64,000 nucleotides of DNA. Source: Nymphaea colorata. Lineage: Eukaryota > Streptophyta > Magnoliopsida > Nymphaeales > Nymphaeaceae. The position numbers were made by a program, and so were the translations under genes. Each line of letters opens with the position of its first letter. Positions within the stretch are counted from its first letter, which is position 1. The notes beneath the pieces are model-generated. The model had not been told where the DNA came from. It saw only the letters and a program-made list of their open reading frames with translations, and made no database searches. This document shows positions 1-14,034 of this stretch, one piece after another. The DNA lies in NCBI RefSeq assembly GCF_008831285.2, contig NC_045148.1, positions 498,001-562,000 of the forward strand, written 5' to 3'.

Positions 1-272
1 CACCAGACCAGACTACTGAAAGTGTGGAACTCCGCAAGGTACATTTTCTTCCTAATGGAAGAAGTGCCCTTAAGTCAACTAGGCTGAATTATTTTAGTTC
101 TAAACATACCTTTGAAACAAAAATTACGAACCAAGCAGCCAACATCATTAGTAATATGTTGTAAATCCTCTTTACAATAGCTGATGAGAATGGCTTTCTT
201 CAAATCTGAACAATGCACGCATATATGAAGCCATGCAAATGAAGAATTTGTAGACATTTCTTTAGTAAAATC
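1..272. other. 3' flank of the subtilase pseudogene, no gene seen
   Basis: This AT-rich stretch lies downstream of the subtilase stop codon (minus strand). I see only short chance reading frames and no recognisable domain, RNA gene or transposon end. It may contain the former 3' UTR of the protease. Confidence 0.4.
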
Positions 273-2125
273 TTATACTGAAACTGCATTTACAGCAATT
301 GGACTGCCTACGTTGTGTTTTCCATCACTCCATGTTAAATAGCCAAAGGTAAAATCCCCATTACCTGGGCTCTGCACAGTAGAATCCAACCTATATGAAA
401 GCTTTTCACCGTTTCTGGTGAAGTTTAGCTTGTCTGGTGTTACTTTAACATTAACCCCTTCAAGATGCCCAATCGTGGCTGTGTAAACTGAACCACTTTC
501 TCCATAGTTTGTAAGAGTTCTAGAAACTGAGATAGTTCCTCTCAGCTCTGCTACTGCAACAGAAGGATAATTGAGATTGTAGGCAGGAACTTGTCGGTTA
601 GCACAGTTAATCATGTTGCCGATGAGAAATAGCAGCTGAACTTGTGTTGCATTCATAGTCTATGAGATTATCAGTGTCTAACTCATAAACTAGGCCAGGA
701 TTGAGGGCCGCAATCGGGTTCAAGTGCCCTGACCCGAAGTCGAATGGAGTTGCTGTAATGCCTTGTGGTTGCCTCAGTAAAGGACCTCCAGTGTTGTCCT
801 TGAGAGTGGCTGAATCAACCATGAAGGAACACAATTAGAGGTGTCATAAACGAAAGGAGAAAGTGAGAGCTGGTGAACAGTTTTCTACCAGTCCAATACT
901 GAAAACTAATCCAGCTAATGCAATCTTCAGTAGTTTAGGCTTGTCAGAAGATGCCTTAAGGTAACCAGTTTGTCTTTCCATCACTTAAGGATCCAAAATA
1001 CAGGTTAGAAACAGAGTGAGCTATAGATGACAAAGGTTTTAGCACATTGGAATCCAAAGGGTTAACATAACTGAGGAGGGACTGAAGGCTTGTGACGAGT
1101 TTAGAAGAGCAGTACACACTCTTGTTGTGAACTTTTTTTGTTCATAAGGTGATCACGTTAGCCAATAACACCAAACTTTGGGCTTTCCACCATCAAAATT
1201 ATCAAAATTGGAAGTCCATAGCTAAAACTTCTCTTAGGGTGCAGATTTTTGTGTAGAAGTATGAATCTTGTGCACAAGTACACTGTTTCATTCAATGAAA
1301 ACGCAGTTCACTGCACCTGTTGTCATTAAGGCAGACTTACTAGTTGCAGGACTCCATGAAGGGTGCTGAGATTTTATGAGTGCTGCGGCGCCAGACACAT
1401 GAGGGCAGGACATGGAAGTTCCGAAGATTATATTGAAGTCTGCAGGTCTTCCACCAGAACCACTCACTGCTACTGGAGACCATGCTGCTAAGATGTTTAA
1501 TCCTGGAGCTGTAATATCAGGCTGCAAAATACGGAGATACCAGTTCATGAATAACTTTATGATTTGTCTTGTGGCATTCAGACTTAAGAATTTGGGTTCC
1601 CCTTTCGACGTAACACTCGTGAGCACTAAAACTGAACTCATCAGTTGCATGTGAACATATGTATATATAAGCACATTCACACATGCAATGGCTTGCAAAG
1701 CAATGTCAACATGTAAGCAGTTCAGATTTGGGTGGGAACCAGCCTTTTATGAAATTCTACTGAATTGGAAACTACCTTTTGAAACTGAATTCAGATGTGA
1801 CTAGCATAAAACCTGCCATTTATATGAAATCAGATCAGATTTTTATGAGATACCAATCAGATATTGACATATGGATTCCATTATGAAGCTACATATAGAA
1901 CCTGAATCTGATTAGTAAGCAAATTCTGGTTTCTTTACCACATTTGATTGAATGAGTTTGAAATTGGACTTGCAATATGATATACTCTACCCATTTACAT
2001 TCCTACTACATCCCTACACCCTACACAAAATAGGTGACTTCAACTGTATGAAATAGTGAAAGCACCAGTGCAGTCATGGTTTCTTCAACAGGCATCCATC
2101 TAAGGTCCCACATTTTGGCCATAAT

Positions 2126-2346
2126 CTGGAAAACAGAGTTCAAATTTCAGAATTTCCTTTTTCGGGTCCAAGTAATTTTGCTGACGAATATCCTATACAA
2201 ATTGAAGACTGTCATTTTGAAACATGTGAAATCTGGAAAGCAGATTCCAAATTTCAGAATCTTCTTTTATTGGTCCAAGTAACTTTGATGATAAAAAGTG
2301 AAAACCCTACTCAAATTGAAGACTGCCATTTTGGAACATGTGAAGT
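2126..2346. repeat. Tandem duplication, period about 107 bp, in a subtilase intron
   Basis: Two diverged copies start at 2126 and 2233. Both contain the words CTGGAAA, CAAATTTCAGAAT, GGTCCAAGTAA and CAAATTGAAGACTG in the same order. It lies in the intron between the RGPN exon and the active-site-Ser exon and has no coding potential. Confidence 0.75.
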
Positions 2347-2826
2347 TTTTGGTTTTTCATGTCATCTTTTCATCTTGAAAATCGTTCGTTCACTCTTGAG
2401 AAAAAAACAAAAAATTACTTCCGTTTCACTCAATTCACCGAGTTTTTTAACCTAAGTAGCAAGGACAAGGGCAGGCCCTCCAACCGCCAACAAAAGTTCA
2501 ACTTAACTATATTAGGAATTCCAGAAACAGGAAGCCGACTCTTTAGATTATGGATAAAAGGTGGCACTCCAAACTGAAAGTTCCTTTTAAAATGCATCCT
2601 TGGTTCTTTAAGGGTAAATGAATCGTTTGTACATTGCAAACATAATTTTAGTAAACGGTTCTTTAATTTTTTACTTTAGAATGCGAATTTAGCTATGTTT
2701 TTTCCTTAAAACAAAAGAAAAAATTAATGTAACCATTTCATTGGAAGTTGTTGTTGCCATTTCAGTCAGTTGAGTTGGTAAAATTATTACAAAAGGTTTA
2801 AAGTTAGATTAGACGTATAAGCAATA

Positions 2827-2850
2827 AGAGAGAGAGAGAGAGAGAGAGAG
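2827..2850. repeat. (AG)n microsatellite
   Basis: An uninterrupted AG run immediately adjoins the splice donor of the subtilase exon that ends at 2860. Confidence 0.9.
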
Positions 2851-5432
2851 ATGCCATACCTTGATGATATCAGGATTCATGGTGTTAGGACCCCTTCAAG
2901 AAAATGCAGCTATCCGTGGCGCTGGTTCAACTCGTAGAATACTTACAGGCGGCCGAATTGTTGCAATAGGCCTCCTGAGACGTAATAGGGAAAAAAGCAA
3001 CGTTATGCATCAGAGAGTAGCACATAAGTTTGGTACCGGTCAGGTTTTTTCATGTTTAAATTTTCAAATTAATCTAGAAAATTTATATTATTTTTAATTT
3101 CATAAGGTCAACCAAATAAAACGATTAGAACTGGTATACAGCGACACCAAGCTGGTGTAGATACCACTTTTTCCAACAGCACTGGAGTTGACACCCATAG
3201 ACAAATATTTGAATTATATTTGGTTCCTTATTTTAAAATTAAACTTTAAAACATACCCTTGAGTGGCCATGTACTGGAGAACTTGCTGGTATTGCCTCTC
3301 TCCGATTACTGTTGCGGGTATAACATATGGAATTGCCAAATCTTTAAAGAAGGGATCGAAGCAATTCCCACACCCCCATTCTGTTGAACAACAATGCTCT
3401 TCATTATTATACTGCTGCTGTGGTTGCCTGTTGTATCAATCGCGTACAAGACAATCTTCCCAGTCACCACATTAGGACCCAGTCACCACATTAGGATCCA
3501 AAGAGTTCTTCAAGCAAAAGCTACACCAAAAAGAAAAAATGATACATGACTGAACAAACAGATTCGAATTCAGCTACGCAGTGAACCTGACCCCCAGGCC
3601 CCAACAATTTGATTCTCAGTTCACCTACTCCATACTCAACCTGCTTCTTTTTTAATGGCAATGTAGGATTAGGCAGACTCCTTATAACATTATGTCAAAC
3701 GCTTGGTATGCATGCTTCCAATGTGCTAATCCCCTGTATCAGATGAGCTCATTTTGGGAGCCATCTGCGCCTTTATTCAACATTGCTACTTGTTACTAGT
3801 GAAAATTAAAAAAAAAAAAAGTACCTTGCATTGGCAGCAGGAATTCCAGGTGCTGCTGCATTTCGTCCATCAATCAGATCATGAAACTCATTCAGCCCTG
3901 CAGGGGCTAGTGATTCGCCCTGCATGTAGAGGAAGCCAACCCAATGAAATCATAACGATTTTTCCTTAAACAAAAATATGAGGGAGAATGAGAACCAAGG
4001 ACTCTTTGATTTCAGGAAGCTCACGGATCAGAGAGGATAATTCATCAACGAGAACTTCTCAAGTAGAACAAGTCTATGACAGCCCATCCAACCGATAAGA
4101 ACTTTTCATGTACCTATGGATACCAACATGTTCTAAACCAAGTCCGTAGAACATCATTGAAGTGACGGTGGGCGTTGGTTTTCAAGCCTCATCAAACATA
4201 TCGCTAGGAAAGGGCCGCCGGTTCAGCTGGGCCGGTTATAAAGTGGTGGAATAAACTCTTATATAACTTTAATGAAAAGAAAATATTGAAAAATTAAAAT
4301 GTAAATATTTAAAAAATGTTTGCAAAATAATTAGAATGAATTTTCGATGGGTAACACATGTAACCTAACTTCAATCGATTTGCCGCCAATTAGACTCGAA
4401 CCGGTCGTTCCAGGCCGATTTTGACAATATTGCCAAACATAGGGACGTCTGGGTCCGATCTTAATATGTCAACATCAGGTGAGTCCCATAGTTATTACAA
4501 AGCTTGATGAACTAGGGCATTTTTAAGAAGATACCAAACACTTCTCTACAGTTTAATCTATTATTTAGTTGGTACTGTAACCTTGGTTATCTACACTCAT
4601 GGTAAAAGAAGTACAAAAGCAGAAGCAAAAAGCTTCTCAAAAAAGTCAACACTACTATCTTTTGCATTTTAAGGCACCTATAAAAATCAAACTATGGCCG
4701 GACTCCGGCCATTTAGTTACACTAGCACTCCTAAAAAGTACATATAGATACTAAACAACATATTTAACTAGCATTCCTAAAAAGCACATAGTTGCTGTCC
4801 CAAACAACATATTTAACTAACGAAAACAGCTTGAAACCGGAGAAACAAACATAAAACTACACGCTGTGTTCCTGAAAATTCAATTTCTGACCTTCAAAAC
4901 AACCTGGTCGCCAAGAACAAGCTCAGATTCAAATCTTCTGTCTATGGAGCTAACTGCAACAGTAAAAAGCCATGGAGCAACGTTGGTAGCACTACCAGGT
5001 AGGGGGCCCTTGTCCCCCGCTGAAACACACACAAGGATCCCTTTCAAAAATGCATGGAAGCCCCCAATGGAGAATGCATCGCTAAAGACGCTTGGCTGTG
5101 GTGGATCCGGTGCTGCTGACACTGATATGATGTCAACTCCATCGCCGATAGCGTCGTCGAAGGCAACAAGCAGATCCACACCACTGCACCAGCCAAACCA
5201 GCAAGCCTTGTAAATGGCGAGCCTGGCAGCAGGAGCCCCACCTCTTGCAGTCCCATTGGCTAATCCCATGAAGGTAGCATCAGTAACTATGGCTCCGGCG
5301 GCGGTGGAGGCAGTGTGCGTACCATGGCCGTCAGCGTCCCGGGCAGAGAGATAGAAAAGTTCACCGACGGATTCAAGATGTCCAATATCTTTCTCAAATC
5401 CCTTGTAGTAATAGCGGGCACCTATGATCTTC

Positions 5433-5908
5433 CTGTATATAATTATCCTTGTGAGAAGAACGTATAGTGAATCTAATAATAATATTGCCCCAGATTACTA
5501 TGATCTGTATGTTTATACTTTATATGCACATATATATACACCATAAGAAACCAAACTGCATCCATTCTATAACCTTACAATGGGCATCATATCTCTTTGT
5601 GAATCTCATTCTTGCAAGTGATTTTGGTTTAAAATAGTGAAGTCCTATATATGGTGATTAAGGAAATATGATTAGCTCAATCGCTACATAAGATTTCAAT
5701 CGCCGGAAAAACTTTCATTAACGCCGGAATATTCTGGTGATTGAGCTCATAGTGATTATGTTAGTCGGGATTATAGGTGGTTTAACCTTGCTCCAACTAA
5801 TCTGAAGATTGATCAGTTCAACAAGGTGGAAAAAAGAAACAGAGAAAGAAATCCAACTGACCTTGAACACAAAGAATCAGAAGCCAAGATCTGTAACATC
5901 TCAAGTTC

Positions 5909-6000
<92 letters not shown>

Positions 6001-6001
6001 C
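5433..6001 (-). other. Candidate GC-AG intron of the subtilase pseudogene
   Basis: The upstream exon ends ..AACAG followed by GCAAAT, and the downstream exon begins after ..TATACAG. Joining AG to GAAG restores the family text NCNRKIIGARYY in phase, so a GC donor fits best. No GT donor gives the same join. The intron holds a compound microsatellite. Confidence 0.6.
5910..5996. repeat. Compound (TA)n(GA)n microsatellite
   Basis: A TA run (about 5910-5956) passes directly into a GA run (about 5957-5996) within a subtilase intron. The apparent long reading frames across it, rich in Tyr-Ile or Leu-Ser, are microsatellite translations and not protein. Confidence 0.95.
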
Positions 6002-6113
6002 CTGTTGCAATTGGCTAAGATAAAATCCTGTCCATAAACACATTGACCCTTGAACCCCTGAGGCACGGGCCCCATACCTGCATCACTGAAGCTCTTGGAC
6101 TCTGGCCATATTC

Positions 6114-7430
6114 CTGTTTGCAGTACCACCAAGTTATTTATGACATTTCCTTCATTTAATTTATGCAAAAACTAAAATGTATTAACAAATATTTATGTTG
6201 AGGATATCAAGGGAATTAGTTTCTTAACAGGGAAATTCTATCGCTTATTTTCCAAATGGAAAGTAGTAAAATTCTCATTCAATAACAAACTTTTTCCACT
6301 TCCTTTTCCCCCAAGAAAAAGAAAAACCATGTTTTATCTTCACATCAAAAAGCCAATTCCATCTTTTCTTAAAAATGAAACAAATGTCCCCCTCCTGATC
6401 GTCTGCAACAATACCAGAAAAAAAAAAAAGAAAAAACATATATTCTTGTATATGTAATTCAATTCTTATCTTTAAAAATTAGATGGTGGAGATTACAAAG
6501 TCTCTTAAACCTTAAGACCAAATCATTTGCCTCAAGCGGCATAGCATAGCTAATTGGGTGAAGAGTCGGTTTGAAAGCAAGTGCATAGTTTGGTTCTCAT
6601 GAAGAAAATTTATGAATCATTTGAGATCACAATTGAGCTTCTATAAAATAATTGATTTCAACCAATATTAATGATGGTCTTACGTGAAACCCTCTTGCAT
6701 GAATTTTTAATTCTCTAGAAATTAGTTAATTTATCATTGACACCAAAATTAACTACTTTGGAATTAGCTCTTCAAATTAAATCCAAAACTACTATGCTGT
6801 TTTCCAAAATAAAGAACAAAAAATGTGTACTGCTTATAAACGTCAGCTATGATCGACCTCTTCTTAATTACCACTTGCTCTCCACGGGTGGTGAATGATC
6901 GATCTATGACTGAAACAACCCTGCTGGAGGTTCTTCCTCAAAATAAATTAATCAAAAAATGGGCAAGGTACCATAAAGCAGGCCTCAGCTCCATGGAGCA
7001 ATATGCTACTGCGTTGAAACTTGGAATAATTGAAATCTTAGATTAAAACATTATGTATGGATGGTATGAACTCCTAAACACAGATTGAAAAAACCAGCAC
7101 TCGTTGGTGTTTCCTCAGAATTTTTCACAGACCCCTACGATGAAATTTGTATATTTGCACCTAGCCGAAGTAAGGAACATGAGTGGATATATAGGAATCC
7201 AAATTTGCCGATTCATTCATGTTAGGATCTTTTACATCATATGGAGGAATTGTCCATATGTAAGATCATAACTAACGATACAAATCTTTTCCGCATAAAA
7301 AGAGAATCTTTTGTTAGAATAAAAGCAGAAGTGGTTCCTCAATAAGAATCTAGAAATACCCATTAAAGTAAAATTCAGATGAAATTCCACCTAGTGGCTC
7401 CATGCAAAACCAGGAGAAACGCCCACACCA
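6114..7430. other. AT-rich interval between the subtilase pseudogene and the satellite array
   Basis: If the protease gene were complete, its first exon(s) with the propeptide and catalytic Asp should lie here. I find no DTG-type motif, propeptide or signal peptide on the minus strand. A 65-residue plus-strand frame at 6849-7046 resembles nothing I know. The minisatellite begins abruptly at about 7430. Confidence 0.5.
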
Positions 7431-10400
7431 CAATAACACTATGACATTATATAACTCTATATAACACTAACAATATGTAACACTATATAACATTATTCAC
7501 TATATAACACTATGCAACGGTATAACATATAACACTATATAACACTTTAACACTATCACAATATACAACACTATATAGCACTACAACACTATGTAGAGCT
7601 ATAACAGTATATAACAATATAACACGGTAACACCATATAACGTTATAACACTATATAACAATATAATACTATGTAACATGTTGCAACACTATAACAGTAT
7701 ATAACACAATAGAAATATATAACATTATGACACTGTATAATGCTATAACACTATAAAACGCAATAACACATGCATGACACTGTATATACTACTACACTAT
7801 AACAATATGACGTTATAACACTATAACACTTTCACTATAACAGTATACAACACTACAACATCATAACTCTATATAACGCTATAACAATGTAATACTATAT
7901 AGCATGATAACACTATAACAATACATAACATTATAGCACTATATAACAAGATAATGTTAAATCAAACTATATTGCACTACGACACTATATAAAACAATGA
8001 CACCAGAACACCATATAACACTATATAAAACTATAACTACATATAAAAATATAATGTCGTATAACACCGTATAACACTATATAATACTATATAACACATT
8101 GAAACTATAACACTATATTACACTATAATACTATACAACACTATAATACTATAACACAATAACGTACAACACTATATGATACTATTACACTATATTACAC
8201 TACAATACTGTATAATACTATAGCACTATATAAAACTATAATGCAATATAACACTATCACACTATAAGACGATATAATACTCAAACACTATATAACACCA
8301 AAACACTATATAACATTACATAATACTACAACACTATATAGCAATATATAACACTATAACATTATGTAACATTATAACACAATAACACTATATGACACTA
8401 TATATCACTATAATAATACAACTCTATAACACTATAAAACACTATAACACTGTGACATTATATAACACTAAAACATTATAACACTATATAATACTATATA
8501 ACAATATAACACTATATAACAGTATCACTATATTACACTATAACACTACAAAATTATAATGATATGTAGCACTATAACAATACATAACACTATAGAACAC
8601 AATAACACTATATAAAACTACATAACACTAGGTCACTATATAATACTATAACACTATACAACACGACACGATAACATTATGTAGCACTATAACACGACCA
8701 AACTATATAATACTATATGACATTATAACACTACAACACAATATAATACTACAACGCTATATTACACAATATAACAACATACCATTATATAATACTATAA
8801 CACTATATTACACTGTATCACTATATAATAATATAACACATTATTATTCTATAACACTATAGGACACTATTGAATATATAATCCAATAACCCTATAACAC
8901 TATATAATCCAATAACACTATAACATTATATAACGAGATAATAGTATAACACAATATTCCACTACAAAAATTCAACACCATGACACTAAATAACACTATA
9001 ACAATATTGCACTATAACACTATAACAATATGACATTACAGAACTCTGTATAATATAGTCATAACACTATATAACACTATAATACTTAATGAAACTATTA
9101 CAATATATGACACGATAACACCATACAACACTGTAACATTATAACACAATGTAAGACTATATAACAGTATAACACTCTGATACCCTGTAACACTGCAACA
9201 CTATACATCACTATATAACACCGACACTAAAATATTATATGGCAATATATAACGCTACATGACACTATGACACTATAATACTATAACAATATGACATATT
9301 ATATAACATTATACAACTATATAACACTATAACCTTGTAACACTATGCAACACTATATAATACTACAAGACTATATAACATTATAATACTATATAACACC
9401 ATATCACACTATAACAACTTATAACACTATAACCCAAAATAATCTTTTTTAACACAATATAGCATTATAATACTATATAACACCATATAATACTATAACA
9501 CTATAAGACACTAAATAACACCATAACAATATATAACACTATAATACTATATGACATTATAAGATCAGAACACTACAAAAAACTATATAACACTACATAA
9601 TACAATGACATTATAACACTATAACACCATATTATAATCCTATATAACACCATGACACTATAAAACTGTAATACTATATAACACTATGTGACATGATAAC
9701 ACTATATAACACTATGTAGCACTATAACACTTTTTAACACAATATAACTATAATACTATATAACAATATAAAACTACAAAATGACAGTATATAACACGAT
9801 AATGTTACACAGCACTATGTAACATTATAAAAGAATACCACACAATAACAATATAAGACAATATATGACACCATAACATTACACTACATAACACTGAAAC
9901 ACTATACAACACTACATTACACTATAACACCATATTAACACTATATAACGTTATATAACACTATAGCACTGTATAACACTATATAAAAATATACAAACAC
10001 TATTGCACCACATAAATTATAACACTATATAATGTATATAATGTCATAACAACCGCAAGAGTACTATATAACACTATAACACTTATAACACAATGACACT
10101 ATATAACACTATATAAGACTCTATAACTCTATAACACTATTATGTTATACGACACTATAACACTATGTAAATATATATCGCTATGACACTATAGAACATC
10201 ATCACACTATCATACTATATAACAATATAAAATTGTATAACACTATATAATGTTATATTACTATATGACATTATGTAACTATATATAATTATAACACCAT
10301 TACACTATAACCTTATATAAGATTACATAATTGTGCAACGATCCGATCCTATAACACTACAACAATATATAACACTTTCACACTACATAACATCATAACA

Positions 10401-12300
10401 CAATTATAAAACATGAAACTATATAACTTTATACAACACTATGACACTATAACAATCTGACAATACAACACCTCATAACATTACAACACTATATAACACT
10501 ATAAGAGACAGTATAATACCACAACATTATCACACGATACAATACTTTAAAACTATATTATACTATAACACCATATAACATCATAACACTATACAACACT
10601 ATAACACTACATTACACTATAGCACTATATAACATCATAACACTGCTACACTACATAACACTACGACACTACATAACACTATATGACATTGTAAAACAAT
10701 AACACTATAACATTATATCACACTATATATTACTATAACAATATGACATTATAATACCACATAACTCTACAACACTGTATAAAATTATCACACTATATAA
10801 CACAATAACACTATTGCACTATAACACTATATAACACCATAACACTAAATAACACTATCACACAATTAATATATATAACACTATTTAATGCAATAACACT
10901 ATACAACACAACATGACACTATAACACCATATACTATATAGTATATATAACACTAAACAATACTTTATAATACCATAACCTTATGTAACACTATATAACA
11001 ATATAAAACTATGTAACTCTATAACTCCATAAAACACTATAACACTATATAACACCATAATATTATACTAGTACACGACATTATATAACATTATAACATT
11101 ATAACACTATATAGCACCATAACACTTCAACACTATAACACTACATAATAATATAACACTACATAACAATATAACACTATATAACTCTCTAATATTATAT
11201 AACACTATGACATTATATAACCCAATATAACACTATAACATTATATAACACTTTAACACTCTTACACAATAACACTACAACACTATAACACTATCTAACA
11301 CTATAACACAATACAACACTATAATATTATAACACTATATAACACTATAACACTATACAACACTAATTAACGCTATAACACTATGACACTATACAACTCT
11401 ATATAACACAATGACACTACAACACTATATCACTATATAATGCTATATAATACTAGAACACTGTATAACACTATAACACTATATAATATTACAACACTAC
11501 GTAATGTCATATAATGTTATAACACAATACAACACTATATGATAATATAACACTACATAATATTATAACACCATAACACTGCACGACTATACAACAATTT
11601 AACATTATATAGCACTACATAAAACTATAATACTATATAACACCATATAACAATATGACACTATATAACAATATAACACTATATAACACAATTACACTAT
11701 AACAATATAACATTATGTAACAATACAATACTATATAATACAATTATAGTATATGACACTATAACACAATAGCACCATGACACTATATAACATTATAACA
11801 CTATATAACATTACAATAGTGTATGGCACCTTAACATTATATAACGTTATATAATGATATATAACACTATAATACTATATAACACAATAACACGTACATG
11901 ACACCATAAAATTTTATAACACTATATAACAATATCATTCTATAACAATATATAACACAATATAGCACTATATAACTGCAACACAATAACTATATATCAC
12001 ATGACAATATATAACACTACAACACTATAACACTATCTAACACTATATTAAAAATAACACTATACAACATTATTATGCAATAACAATACAACATTATAAT
12101 ACTATAACACTATAACAATACAAAACATTATATAACACTTTAACAATAATACTATACAAGACTATAACTCCAGAACTCAATATAACACTATATAACACTG
12201 TAACACTATAAAAAAAGATAACGCTATATAAAACTACATTACACAATGACACTATATAAAACGATAACACAATAACACCATGTTACACTATATAAAACTA

Positions 12301-12467
12301 TAACACCATATAAAACTATAATGTCGTATAACATCATATAACATTATATAATACTATAGTACTATATAACACATTAACACTATAACACCATATAAAACTA
12401 TAATGTCGTATACCATCATATAACATTATATAATACTATAGTACTATATAACACATTAACACTATAA
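12301..12467. repeat. Local tandem duplication, period 82 bp, within the array
   Basis: Two nearly identical copies begin at 12301 and 12383; I see one difference (ATAACATC versus ATACCATC). Such low divergence against a degenerate background marks a recent duplication. Confidence 0.85.
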
Positions 12468-13874
12468 CTACACTATGATACTATATAACACTACAATACG
12501 ATAACATAATAACTCTATGTAACACTATAAGGCTATAACACTATAACACTATAGCAAACACAATATAATACTATAACACTAGATAACACTATTTAACACT
12601 ATATAATACTACAACACTTAAAACACTATCACACTACAACACTACATAACACCACGTAATACTACAACACTATATATCAATATATAACATCATAACATTT
12701 CATAACACTATAACACAATGACACTATATATGACACTACAATACTATAAAACACTACAACACTATCACATTATATAACACTATATAACAATAAAACATTA
12801 CAACATTATATAATAATATGACACTATAAAACACTATCACTATAATACTATATAACACTATACCCCTATAACGCTTCGTAGAACTATAATAATATATAAC
12901 ACTAAAGAAAAATATAACCCTATATAAAACAATATAACACTATGAGACTATATAACACTCTAACACTATACAACACTACATGATACAATAACACAATATA
13001 ACTCTAAATGACACTATAACAATATGTTACACTAAGACACTACAAAACCATATAACACTATATGACACTATGACACTATCAAACCAATATCACATTGTAA
13101 CACTATAACACAACATAACATAGTATAAATACTACAAGGCTACATAGCACTATATAACAAGATATTTCTATATAATACTATGACACTTTATAACACCATA
13201 TCACTATATAATAATATAATATTAAATAATTCTATAACACAATATGACACTATATAGCATAATATAACTCTATATAATTCAATAACACTATAACACTATG
13301 ATATTATATAAAAATATAATGATATAGCACAATATTGCACTATAACACTACAACACTATAATGCTATATAACACTATAACACTACGACTATGACATTATA
13401 TAAATCTGAATAACACTATAACACTATAACATTATGTAACACTATATAACACTATAACGCTATATAACACTATAACAAAATAACATTATAACACTATATA
13501 ACACAATATAATACTTTAACACTATAACAATATATAACACTATATAACACTACAACACTATGTAAAACTATAACCCCATATAACACTATAATACGTTAGC
13601 ATCATATAACACGATAACACTATATTACAATACAATACTATATAGCACTATAATAGTATATGACATTATAACATTATAACACCATATAACACTATAACAT
13701 TATTAACAATATATGAGACCTTAAAATTCTATAACACTATATAATGCTATATAATACTATAATACTACATAACCCTATATAACACAATAAGTCATACATA
13801 ACACCATATAATACTATAACAATATATAACATTATAATTCTATAACAATATATTACGCTATACAGCACTACAAA

Positions 13875-14034
13875 ACTACAACACAATAACTATATGTCAC
13901 ATGACATTATATAATACTATATAATGCTATAACACCATAACACTATCGGACACTACAACACAATAACTATATGTCACATGACATTATATAATACTATATA
14001 ATGCTATAACACCATAACACTATCGGACACTACA
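13875..14034. repeat. Local tandem duplication, period 77 bp, within the array
   Basis: Two copies begin at 13875 and 13952 and share the otherwise rare word CTATCGGACACTAC. I see no difference over most of their length, so this is a recent event. Confidence 0.88.

Larger units (their letters stand above)
273..6113 (-). pseudogene. Subtilisin-like serine protease (plant SBT) pseudogene, 5'-truncated
   Basis: Plant subtilases are secreted serine proteases of the apoplast with an Asp-His-Ser triad. Seven exons can be placed from homology and splice sites: 6113-6002 (GIWPESKSFSDAGMGPVP), 5432-4892 (catalytic His in DGHGTHTASTAAG), 3920-3825, 3520-3257 (protease-associated domain with SLDPNVVTG), 2974-2860, 1521-1317 (catalytic Ser in [17 protein letters not shown]) and 809-273 (fibronectin-III-like tail ending at a TAA). 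The exon with the signal peptide, I9 propeptide and catalytic Asp is not found in the 1.3 kb before the satellite array. Lesions: a 19-bp tandem duplication at 3459-3496 that creates a stop, a frameshift near 3347-3370, a TGA inside the FSSRGPN motif (2896-2898), and a frameshift with lost residues near 645-668. The many introns and the FSSRGP/PDITAPG text suggest an SBT5-like or CO2-response-protease-like group, a guess only. I am confident of the family and fairly confident the locus is dead. Confidence 0.88.

Noticed and set aside
5813-6043. Frames with Leu-Ser or Tyr-Ile runs
   Set aside because: They arise from the TA/GA microsatellite in a subtilase intron; only the part above 6002 is true exon.
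6118-6140. Apparent replacement of the subtilase catalytic Asp by Gln (VVLQTGIW)
   Set aside because: The bases before GAATATGG are better read as the end of an intron (CAAACAG), so the Asp codon belongs to a missing upstream exon.
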